Source of the DNA: Psettodes erumei
Taxonomy: Eukaryota > Chordata > Actinopteri > Pleuronectiformes > Psettodidae
Direction: 5' to 3'
Assembly (NCBI GenBank): GCA_016785225.1
Contig: JAFBJZ010000109.1
Span: forward strand, 1,860,001-1,924,000
Length of the DNA stretch: 64,000 bases
Below, piece by piece: positions 10,716 through 21,100 of this stretch. Position 1 is the stretch's first letter, and every line of letters starts with the position of its first letter. The position numbers and the translations under genes were made by a program. The notes under the pieces were generated by a model, which worked only from the letters and a program-made list of their open reading frames with translations, made no database searches and had not been told where the DNA came from.

Positions 10716-11610
10716 GTCATGTTAAATCCTGAGTCAAAAACGTCCTCCATTCAGTGAGAATGGAGGAGGTGAACTTTTTCACCATGTGTGTGGCATAAGC
10801 TTGATGGACCAGTAAACACAAAATGTTTCCTCCAACTGACGAATCGCTCTTTAGCACAGCTTTAACATTATATACAAATTCACATTACAAATGTAATTAT
10901 TTAAAAACCAGGGCCCACAAAAGCATAAATAAATGACTCATTCTGTAGAGCTTGTGACAAAGTGTTTGGATATTCACTTCACAGTCCAAAGAGCCCACAC
11001 CTGATAATTAATGAGCATAACCACTGATGAAATGAATTAAAACTGATCTCAGCACTCTGCTGGTTTACACACAGCAAGGTCTTCAAGCTATTAATCTCTT
11101 CAAAGACTATTAAAACCCCGTCTTTGTTAACAGCGGTAGCATGAGAGAGTGGTGGGTCCCTGATTCTGCTATCTGCTCAAAATGTGGCATCTCACCTTCT
11201 GTGAAATGTGTACTACAGCTACAAGTATCTTGTTTCCAATATCTGTCTGTCGGTGAGTTGGCTGGAGTGTCATTCAGAACTGAAAGGGCCTCACTGATCA
11301 AAATTATTTTCAGGCACTGGTGACTTTTTAGTAAAACATAAACCAAAAAAATAATAATTCAGTGTCCAAAATCCAAAAAGTAAGTATACTGAGTAATCTT
11401 CAGGATGCTAGACTTAAATGTAAAGAGCTTTACTATCAACAAGCTCCGCAGCGCCAAAGAGACAAAGAGCACTGTCAATAGATGATACATCTACACTTCT
11501 GTCCATTATTAATGAATTTAGTGGAGAGGTATTGTTCAATCAATTGAAGCCTATGGGCTTTTAGAGAGATCTGATTTTTTTTTATTGTTATTGTTATGGT
11601 ACTTATGTCT
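10716..11610. other. lrrc8c 5' intron, unremarkable
   Basis: No exon, RNA gene or repeat was recognised in this stretch. Short open frames at 11.1-11.35 kb on both strands have no recognisable content. Confidence 0.4.
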
Positions 11611-11611
11611 T

Positions 11612-11750
11612 TAATTGACAGCCAGTGGAAAAAGACAGGAAAGGACAGAGAGAGAGAGGGGATGAAATGCAAAAACCTGAGGCCGCTGCTGCAAGGACTG
11701 TTGATACATGGTACTTCCTTAACCAGATGAGTTTGCAGTGCACCCCCCAA
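11612..11750 (+). repeat. Teleost repeat with 'gacaggaaaggacagagaga' core
   Basis: The order 'ttgacagccagtgg', 'gacaggaaaggacagagaga', 'ggggatgaaatgcaaa', 'ggccgctgctgcaaggactg', 'tacatggtacttcc', 'accagatgag' and then a C-run matches a very common percomorph non-autonomous element that ends in a 'ctctaccaggtgagct'-type tail. This copy is diverged and sits in the lrrc8c 5' intron. Confidence 0.6.
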
Positions 11751-12119
11751 GAGAGATCTTATCTTTGATAGTTCTGTTGTTTTTCACACAGAATGTTTTT
11801 CCCATCTCAGTGTCATAACATCAGGAAGGATGGAGAGCAGCCTTTCAGGGGATGTTTACACCAATCTGTCCACTAATGGTTGACTTTAAAGGGTCAGCTT
11901 AGCCACACTACAAACAATGAGATATGCGCCAAGATTTGAGACTCATCTCAGTGGAACCTTTTTATATTGCTTTGAAAAAGGCTATTAGAATTAAGGAGTA
12001 CAAGAAAACATCTGTATCCGGTTGTGCTGGCTCATACTCAGACCTCGTGGTAAACAGTTTTTTTTAACTTTTAACAGAGGAAATAGTTCTAGTGAAAAAC
12101 TAACAGTTTGTGTTGCAGT

Positions 12120-12290
12120 TATAGAAAGTAAGTAGTTACATTTACTTAAGTACTGTACAAAAGTACAATGCTAAGCACTCAAGGTTTAACTGAGTAGCTG
12201 TATTTTGTAATGCGTTTTACTTCTGCTCTGCAAGATTTCAGTGTAGAGTTGTTTAAGTCAAATAAATGTACTTGAGTGCTCTATATTTAT
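12120..12290 (+). repeat. Teleost repeat with 'tacttaagtactgtac' motif
   Basis: The phrase 'agtagttacatttacttaag', then 'tactgtacaaaagtacaatg' and 'ttttacttctgctctgcaag', resembles a widespread teleost element built from 'acttaagtac' motifs. The copy is degraded and has no ORF. Confidence 0.5.
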
Positions 12291-13180
12291 CTCCTTTGAA
12301 GTTGCTGATTTTGCATGCAAAACATATGCTCTGCCTTCAACAGGAGTTCCCAATCATTTTGGCACTGTGAGCATGCTAATAACAATTTGAAGACCTCTCA
12401 GTCACACTTGCTATCCTCATGGCCATTTAACACTGCACTTGGAATCAAGAGAGAAACTCGCAAGACACAGATTATCAACTGAATGTAAGAATCATACATG
12501 TCAACATATCCTGACTTTTAGCAAAGCACCAGAAACACTATATCTTGATTTACCTTAAGGCAATTCTATGGGATCTTAAATTACAGCATTCCTGCCTCCA
12601 AGTTGCAAACTTCTTTCAGACCCATACCTCTAGGTTGCAATGCAGGCTTTCTGTCAATGACTGATTTCTAATAAAATCAAATTTACATGGCTAGAAGTCA
12701 TAAGTGAGATAATTAGTTTGTTTTGTGATATGATTGTTACAGTCCTTGTTTTGTGCTTTTTATAATAGGGTGCATTTCATTGGAAAAAATAAAAGGAAAA
12801 AAGGAAGTTAAAGAGGCTTTTCAGTTAGTGGCTGAAGCCCATACCTAGTTTCTATTAACTGCTTCGGAAAAATCCTGTCCTCCACTGGATGAGTCAGCCA
12901 TTGAGCTGGGCTGACCAGGCCATATCCTTGTCTCTTCCTGACAGGAAATTTGTCTGAATCCAAGCTAGCCAAAAACAGACGTGTTTGGAACACACCCAGT
13001 CCCAGGCATACAAAAAGTCCTATCACATTAAGGACAATGAAAACAAAAGTACCCGCATTGCAGAAAGAAAAAAAAATCTGATATGTTTTTGATGTGGCAC
13101 ACTTTTATAGACTTCACAGTAAAAGGGAAGCTCCACAAATAAAGTGCTAACACAGTCAGCACAGCGGTGATTCATCCTGT
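12291..13180. other. lrrc8c 5' intron and promoter-proximal DNA
   Basis: Nothing was recognised. The minus-strand open frame at 12808-13026 has no family resemblance and no supporting splice sites. Confidence 0.4.
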
Positions 13181-13189
13181 GATCGTCAC

Positions 13190-13740
13190 AAACAATGCAT
13201 AAGTCATCCGGTTAGGATGGATACATCCAGGGATGCGTTCTGCCACGACCGAGAGTTGAACGCGTTGACGGCGGATTTGGGACTCATGCCCCCAAACTAA
13301 TACGTATTCACAGCTATATATACACCAGGTGAAGTAACGGTAATCTGAGTAAACTGGAGAGACGCTCCGCCGGCTGCATTTCACGCTACTGTACTCTATA
13401 ATGTCAAATGTTCTCTGCTGTGTTAAGCTCATTATAATGATTTTTGATTTACCTTTCTTTGGATGAGATCTGGACTTGAAGAACTGAGCGATCGGATTTC
13501 ATGCGGCCAGATTTCGGTTCATGATGTGCGTCGTTCCCTCTCCTTCTCTGTCCGCCAACCTTCCTGGATCCTCAGCCAGACCGTGCAGGCATGGACTGTC
13601 CGCCACAGGGGCGTGGACTTGTGAGGACACACCGAGCAAACACTTGAGCGTGAGTGTGATGGGAACAGCAGCCCCATTATGATGCGTGCTTGTTAAACCT
13701 TTCATAATATCTTATTTGCCTTTCCCCCCTGGTGAACCGA
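13190..13740 (-). promoter_or_regulatory. lrrc8c: CpG-rich promoter region of lrrc8c
   Basis: CpG density rises sharply here (for example 13240-13275, 13365-13380, 13490-13560 and 13590-13690) against CpG-poor flanks, which is typical of a vertebrate broad promoter. It lies 4 kb upstream of the first coding exon and contains the donor that fits the required non-coding exon. No TATA box was assigned. Confidence 0.55.
13453..13720 (-). other. lrrc8c: Probable non-coding first exon of lrrc8c
   Basis: The acceptor immediately before the start codon (9425) demands an upstream exon. On the minus strand the sequence CCAAAGAAAG followed by GTAAAT (donor at 13452-13451) lies in the CpG-rich region and is a good donor. 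The transcription start is unknown, so the upper bound is only a guess. The intron would be 4.0 kb. RNA reads spanning 13453 to 9424 would settle it. Confidence 0.45.
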
Positions 13741-13869
13741 AGAGTCTGAAAAAGTTCAAAACACTAGAGAGGGGCTACTCATCAGTATATAAACCTGCTG
13801 CAACATTAATAGATGTACATGTTCATATATTAATTATTTGAATCACATAATATACTGTGCATGGTTCTG

Positions 13870-14190
13870 AATGGGCCCTTCTTCATAAGTACTTTAAGTA
13901 TTGACTTTACTTTAGTAAAGGTTTGAATGTAAGACTTTTGCTTGTAAAAGAGTTTTTATTGACAGTGTAAGTCCTATTTTTTACTTCAGTAAAAAGTGAA
14001 AAATAGCAATATCATATGAGTAAATGTTACACAAGAAAAATTACAGGACTATTAGTACAGTATAATGTAGCTTACATAAAGTATGAAAAGTAAAAGTACT
14101 CATATGTTTTAGTACTATAAATGTATTTATGTCATTTATGTTATATATTGTATATTATGGTATTATTACAATAATGTAAATACTCTATTC
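13870..14190. repeat. Decayed repeat rich in 'agtaaa' and 'gtactt' motifs
   Basis: Segments 'ttactttagtaaaggtttga', 'atgtaagacttttgcttgta', 'tttttacttcagtaaaa' and 'gtaaaagtactcatatg' resemble another part of the same teleost 'acttttacttgta' element class as 12120-12290. It lies just upstream of the lrrc8c promoter. Confidence 0.45.
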
Positions 14191-14250
14191 TCTAGTACTC
14201 TAAAGGGTCAAAAGGTTAACCAGGGATTTTTTACGAAAGGAAACCAGGGA

Positions 14251-14370
14251 TCTTTCGTAAACGACTCAGTGGGCATGGCTTTTATGTGTAGCAGCCTTGA
14301 AGGCAGCATTGTCCCAGACCGGATTGACAATCTGTGACGTGATGTTCACAATCACATTGCTTACACAGCC
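14251..14370 (+). repeat. Left arm of a 120-bp inverted repeat
   Basis: This block is the reverse complement of 16314-16433 over its full 120 bases with about five differences and no gaps. It begins tctttcgtaaacgactcagt and ends acattgcttacacagcc. Three of the five differences are CpG in the right arm and TpG or CpA here, indicating CpG decay in this arm. Function unknown. Confidence 0.9.
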
Positions 14371-16313
14371 AGGGTTACGAAAGGGATTTTTCATTTTTTT
14401 TCTTTTTTGTGAAATGTTAAAAAATTACATCTCTGAGTTCAATGATCTGAAAATTTGTGTGGAAACTGAACAATTTATAGCCATTTTATAGGCTTATGAC
14501 CTTTTTAAATTTAAAATCTAAACCAGCAGCTATAAAATAAATGTAGTGGAAGGAGGAAAAAAAACTGTATTTAGTTAGTTATAATGATGCTTTATACCAT
14601 ACACTGTACAAGGCTAATATTTCCTTCTCTTAAATAATATTCATAGAGATTAGGGAATTTCTGGCTCCTCCTCTTGCCCCATCTATTCCCTCTGCAGGAG
14701 GGTTTTAAAGCGATTGTGAACACTTTCTGCTTTTACAACTTTTTGGCACCCTCACACTAACACTAACACTTAACAGCTATTACAAAGACTAGGATTTGAA
14801 GATTCACCCTACTTGCTGCAAGAAACAGAAATTGTGTTGATTGTATTGTATCTATATTTGTCAAATTTTTGCTTGCCCTGGGGGATCTGTCTTTTCCTTC
14901 CCAGCTCCAAAGTTCTACCATAGCTCCTCTTAGTTGCTAAGGGAACATCCACAACAGATGCTGGCTGACACAATCCAGATCCTCCTATTGAGAGAGAGTG
15001 AACCACTCTGCAGCATAAACTTGCAAAACATTCAAATATACATGTGTATTATTTCATGGGAAGCCAAACCCAAGTTGTCAGTTTGATGGGTACAATGAGC
15101 TAAAACTAGTTCACAGTTCAGTACAACTGTTCTGGAATAACCTTCATAAATGATGAATCTGTTTCCCACAGGTGTTGATTCAACTTCATGGTCATGTTGC
15201 AGCTGCAGTTAGTTCTTTTGATGGTATTGTGTTGTAGCATGAAGTGTTTATAATAGTTTATCCCACTTTTAGCAATGATGTATCTTTTGTTTTTGCATGT
15301 TTCTCACACTTGAACCTACAGTATAGCAACCATTGTTTTGCACTTAGCAACTGTTCCAATCCTTTCAGCCCAGAAGATAACTTAGAAAAACTTGGCCAAT
15401 ATTTTGTGAAATGCTTCCACTGATAGCTCTACATTGTCTATTACAAAACATTGCGAATGCACAAGCAGCTTCTATAATGTCAGAATAGCTTATGGATATT
15501 TTCACTTTTGAGAAATAAAGCAGCAGCTGTAAACATGTGAAATTATTGTTTATTATATTGTTGAGGAATTGTATTTCATGCAAGATATGCAGTGATAAAT
15601 ATATTTGATCTGTTATTGTAATTTGATAAATATTCTAAGGCAGATATAATGACATTATTAGTTTATTGTATTTAAATTTGAAGTGATCCTGCTGTTATAT
15701 CAATTTTGGAAATATTTGAGTTTGGTCTTTTTGTTTGGTCTTTTATTTTCATGTTGAGATCAATATAATGTTCTACAAAGTGTTGGTTTAGAATTTACTT
15801 AGAGAGTTTAGATAATGGGTAAATCAGTGTTGATTCAGTGTCAGTCATGATTGAAAATCTGATGTAAAGTAAAAGATAATGAGTTCTTTCAATGTCAGGT
15901 GACATTTAGATTTTGTTTTTAACTGATTTTAACTGATTTTGCTAGCTGAGTAACTAAGTTTTTCATACTGTGCTGCTACTTAAAGCTTGCTTGTTTTTTT
16001 ATAAAAAATATTTATATTTTTTTATTTTTTATAAAAGTCGTTGGTCGGTTCATTACAAAAACAACCGCTGGAGACTGACAAGTGAGGAAGAGCTATTTGG
16101 ATTTAAGAGTGATGTAACACAAAGCAATTACTCCTGATGTAGTGGTAGGCAAACACTATCCACAAGTTTGAGAAGTAAAAAATAAGTAAACTCAGGCTAC
16201 AAAATGTATCTGTCTGTGCATCACAGCTGTTTCACCTCATCAAGCATGGCTTGATCTTTGTGTTTGTGTGTGCGTGTGTATGTGTGTGTGTGTGTGGGTG
16301 GGTGGGGGGGATT
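14371..16313. other. Spacer between the inverted-repeat arms
   Basis: This is 1.94 kb of AT-rich DNA with no transposase-like or other recognisable ORF; open frames are short. It includes an A/T-only stretch near 15994-16035 and a TG/G-rich simple repeat at 16261-16310. It may be an unidentified non-autonomous element bounded by the arms, or ordinary spacer. Confidence 0.5.
16261..16310. repeat. (TG)n simple repeat ending in a G-rich run
   Basis: An imperfect TG microsatellite with occasional C or A, followed by gggtgggtggggggg. It abuts the right arm of the inverted repeat (starts 16314). Confidence 0.9.
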
Positions 16314-16433
16314 GGCTGTGTAAGCAATGTCATCGTGAACATCACGTCACAGATTGTCAATCCGGTCTGGGACAATGCTGCCTTCAAGGCTGCTGCGCAT
16401 AAAAGCCGTGCCCACTGAGTCGTTTACGAAAGA
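16314..16433 (-). repeat. Right arm of the 120-bp inverted repeat
   Basis: This block pairs with 14251-14370. It keeps CpGs at three positions where the left arm has TpG or CpA. It lies about 0.2-0.4 kb upstream of the probable kyat3 first exon, so it may sit inside or beside the promoter. Confidence 0.9.
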
Positions 16434-16599
16434 AGAAACAATACACTCAGTCTAAAAGACATTCTCAGTTCTTATATTTTGAAATTACGTAGCCATTTTT
16501 GATTTTGCCGAAACATTTAAAAAGTCGACCACTATCACGCAGAGAAAGGTGGGAGAACTGTGCTTATTTGATTAGAAAAAAAATGTTGTAATGAACACA

Positions 16600-16886
16600 T
16601 CTGCAGAAGACCTGCTAAGACCGAAGACTAACTTGAGAAACACTTGCAATCCTGCTCTCCCTCCCAGAACGCTCATTGTCGCTTTTATATTTTTTATATG
16701 CGTATCTATATTTCTATATGAGCGTACATGAAGTCATTTTTGCTTTCGTTGAGTCTCGTTCATTCGCATCGAGCGCTACAAATTTCCGACAACATGAAGG
16801 CAGCACCCGTATCTCCAGCCGCTGACGCCGTCTCCTCTTCCTGAGCCCTGAATTTCACTGCAGCTCTGCTGGAGAGAGTATTAGAA
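16600..16886 (+). promoter_or_regulatory. kyat3: kyat3 promoter and non-coding first exon
   Basis: The first coding exon has only one base before its ATG, so an upstream exon is required. A strong donor, GTAAGT at 16887-16892, follows ...gtattagaa. The preceding 250 bases are CpG-enriched (for example 16755-16775 and 16805-16830), in keeping with a promoter. The transcription start is not determined. Intron 1 would be 1156 bp. Confidence 0.55.
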
Positions 16887-18043
16887 GTAAGTTGTGGTGG
16901 CTGACCTGTGGTGGCTTAACGTCTGTCAGTACATGGTACGTGTTTCTGCAAGAGGGACTGATGGCAGCTGTCATCATTGTGATTCAAAGTAAATAAAAGC
17001 TAACAGGGCAGCCAGTCCGCTTAGCAGCCATAACTAAATGTTGCTGGCGTTGACTGAAGCTATGTAGAGGGTGCTAACCACCGTTAGCCAATGTCAGCCT
17101 GGCAGGCGATGTGTATCTAACATTAGCAACATGCTTGTTTTCCGCGGTCCAGTGGAGCAACAGAAACGTTATAGGGTGAGAAAGTCCCTCATAGTATTTT
17201 CCTCATCTTTCAACCTGTCCAGTACCAAATCACAGCATTGTTATAACCATGGTGTCGTCTCGTCAACATGTCCTGCTGCTGCACGAGGACGCTGCAGAGT
17301 TGTCGTTTGGTAAACTGGAGCCACCTACTGTTGTAGTTCTGCAGGGTCATTTTTTTTCTTTGACCGATACTCCAAACATAGCCATGCTAGCTCACTTTGT
17401 AATGTTATTCAGTTACTTCCCCGCTCCTCGGCCCAATTGCAAAAAAGGACAGGAGAAAGACCAGAGATAATGATTATTGATTTAGGATAATCCTCCTCTA
17501 TATTAATTTATTTCTAATTAAAGTAAAGACGTCCCTCCATTATCCCGATGCATATTGTTTGTGTATTGTTATTCCCTGGCACTATGTACCCATTTCTTAT
17601 CTTATACATGTATATATGTTGCTGCATTTCGAGTTTATGGTTGTTTTCAATAAGGAATTTTGTCACTCTATAGTGATAAAAAAAACAGAGAAAAGCAGCA
17701 TATATGTGGATGCTGGAATTGACATTTACCTTTTTATAAATACCCTAAATGATAAATCATTTATTAATTTTCTATCGCTTAACTCATCAGTTAATTGAGT
17801 AAGAAATTGGCTCCACCATAACTGACTAGAAAGCTAAATTACAGCTATAGAACAGTTCTTTTAATAGTTAGTTAATATTTTGATTTTTCATCTGTGTCTT
17901 TCTTACATGTTAAGCTCTCTCTGTCTTTATTGTCAGCATTACATTGCTTTGTTCTCTAACTTTTTAACTGGAGAATGGTAACACAGAAATGAATGATAAG
18001 GTAAAATCATTTTCACTGTTTCATTTTTCTCTTGATGTGCAGC

Positions 18044-18133
18044 ATGATCATAGCAAGACAAGCCCTAAAGTGCTGCAAGTTCACATATTATTCAGTTAAC
18101 ACAAACTGCACAAGAAGGTTTTGTACTTCACAG
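18044..18133 (+). CDS. kyat3: kyat3 coding exon 1 (presequence)
   Basis: The acceptor tgatgtgcag ends at 18042 and the ATG follows one base later. Thirty codons end in CAG before GTAAGT (18134). The peptide has several Arg and Lys, no Asp or Glu, and is rich in Cys, Thr and Ser, so it could target mitochondria. It is poorly conserved, as expected of a presequence. Confidence 0.8.
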
Positions 18134-21100
18134 GTAAGTTCACCTTATCTGCTTTGCATAAATTAGAACCTGTTAAAAAGTTGTAGGTGTTTGGGAGGCC
18201 CCAGCTTTGTAGCATTATCTATCAACCTTAGCACAGTGTTAGCAGAGTACTGTTGAAGAACTGCTGCATAGCAGATATAATTCAGACAGATATGTGTACA
18301 CATTCACCACAGTTATACACCCACTGAGCAAAATCCTGGAATGTTAATCACATGGTTGATGATTATTTTACTTTCACCACACTTATTGCTGGGTGAGAGC
18401 AAACTGTATTTACCTTATGCTGGGCTCTAGGCAGTTGCTGTAGTTACTGCAAAAAATGTAAGCACAATATAATAGACCATTTAATAGGAAGTTCATTGAG
18501 GTGTAATGTAATTTGGTTTTATGTGTTGCAGCAGATAATGACATCACGACACTCTCACTCCAAAAGAATCGAGGGACTGGATAAAAATGTCTGGTAAGTG
18601 ACAGTAAAAAATTCTATCTATATGTATGATGCAGCAGAAGATGAGTTCTTAGCGCTGACCTCTGATCAGTTTCCAACTTCTAAATTCTAGAGAGCTAATC
18701 AGGTACTGTATGGTTTCCAACCATGGTGGGGTCACCTTTCAGCTAAAGTTAAATCTGAGCACAGTCCTCTTTGACAGACTACAGTGAAGGCTGTCGGAAG
18801 GAAACAACACCATTCTCTTTGTACGAGATGTCTGTGATTAGACAGGGACAGAAAATAGTCAATGAGTAAGCCAGCCAGACTTGTACAGCTGTACAGTAAG
18901 GTAGCCCTTTATTCTTTATGATATTTAGTTTGAATTTGGTTCGTGTCATTTAAATGTTGGGGAAATTTATACAAAGTGATTTTTGTACTTGTATTTTCTA
19001 TAGACGTGCTGTCATCTCCTATAGATGATAGCATTACTCTTCCATTACTATATAAGATAGCAATGTATTCATAACCTGCAAGGAAAACAGGCATACATAT
19101 TGTTGACTCTGCTTGTAGCAGATCAAATAGCTTTCAGTCAAAATAAAACCATAACAATTTAGCATTGCAGTCAGTTTCATGTTATCTCAGTTCAGCTACT
19201 ACAGTCAGATTTGGTCTTTGCGAATCAGATATTTTTGTCTGGTTTGCTGTTGACCCTCTGGTCAGAAACATTTTGTGAGAACTAGTCTGTCCAGTAACAG
19301 TTTATTTCTTTGTCAATTCAGGGTGGCATTTACTTCATTGGCAGCAGACCCCTCCGTTGTTAACCTTGGCCAAGGATTTCCAGACATCCCCCCGCCTTCT
19401 TATGTCAAGGAGGCACTAGCAAAGGCGGCATCAGTGGACAGGATGAACCAGTACACCAGAGGCTTTGTAAGACTGATTAACTGTCATGCCATGGTCGACT
19501 GCTATGAAAAGCAAATTTGTTTTGTTATTGAATCATATTGGACTGCATTGCAGATTCTGTAGGTGTCTTCAGAGTGAGTTCTGAGATGCTCTGTAAACCA
19601 TTCAGCTAGCAATACTGTTCTGACAAATGGTAAAGTTGTAATTTTGAGTAAATTAGAGTGAGTTAGTGTTGGCACAATTCATCTTGTTAAGCAACAGTAA
19701 TGTTATTAGTATTGTGCTCAACGACCAGCTAAAGCTCTTAATCATCATCTGCAGCATGTACGTGTTGAAAAAGAAGCCACCAATGAAATCAAAATTTACA
19801 TTTTGATACAACATTCATTGTAATATTTGATATAGCCAGAAATCCACTGTATACTGTACATTTTCTAATGTGCATCTTCTGTTTAAAAGGGTCATCCGTC
19901 TTTGGTGAAGGCCCTTTCTGAGGTTTATGGGAAGGTCTATGGACATCAGATTGACCCTTTCAAGGAGATTCTGGTTACAGTCGGGGGGTATGGTTCTCTG
20001 TTCAGCACCATGCAAGGACTTGTGGAACAGGGAGACGAGGTAAGGACTTTCCTCTCTCTCTCATTTTTCCTCAGTGCCACTGTCTCTAGACCATACAACA
20101 TCGCTGGTCTCACTACTGTCTTGTATACCTTCCCTTTCATTTTGGCTGATACTCTCCTATCACACATCACACCTGACACTTTTCTCCATCCATTCCAGCC
20201 TGCTTGTACATGTTTCTTCACCTCTCTTCCACACTAAGTACCTAAAATAACCTTACTGTTCCACTTGGGTTCTTCTCATTCACGCACGTATTCCATCTTA
20301 CTGCGGCTAACCTTCATTCCCCTCCTTTTCAGTGTATACCTCCACCTGCTCCCTGCTCTCACTACAGATCACAATGTCATCTGCAAACGTCATAGTCCAA
20401 GGGGATTCCTGTCTAACTTCATCTGTCAGCCTGTCCATCACAATGGCAAACATAGCTGATCCTTGACGCAGTCCCACCTGCACCTTGAACTCCTCTGTAA
20501 CACCTGCAGCACACCTCACCACTGTCTTGCAGTTATCATACATGTCCTGTACAACTCGAGCAACTTCTCTGCCACGCAAGACGTCCTCGCACAGTACCAC
20601 AGTTCTTCTCTCGGTACCTTGTCATAAGCTTTCTCTAAATCTACACAGACACAATGAAACTCCTTCTGAACTTCTCTGTACTTCTCTATCAACATTCTGA
20701 AGGCAAACACTGTATCTGTGGTACTCTTCCTTGGCATGAAACCATACTGCTGCTCACAAATGCTCTCTTCTGTCCTTAGCGTAGCTTCCACTACTCTTTC
20801 CCATAACTTCATTGTATGGCTCATCAACTTTATACCTCTGTAGTTGCTGCAACTCTGCACATCTCCCTTGTTTTTAAAAAAATCACACTTTTCCTCAATT
20901 TCTCAGGCATCCTCTCACTCTCTAAAATCTTGTTAAATAGCCTAGTTAGGAACTCTGTTGCCACCCCTCCTAGACATTCCATACCTCCAATGGTATATCA
21001 TCTGGACCAGCTGCCTTTGCGCTCTTCATCCTCTTCAATGCCTTCCTCACTTCATCTTTACTAATCTTTGCTACTATGTGGTCCACTCCAGTCATTTCTT

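Noticed and set aside
19275..19562. 95-codon plus-strand frame over kyat3 exon 3
   Set aside because: Only 19322-19466 is exon. The frame's start codon and its tail after GTAAGA are intronic.
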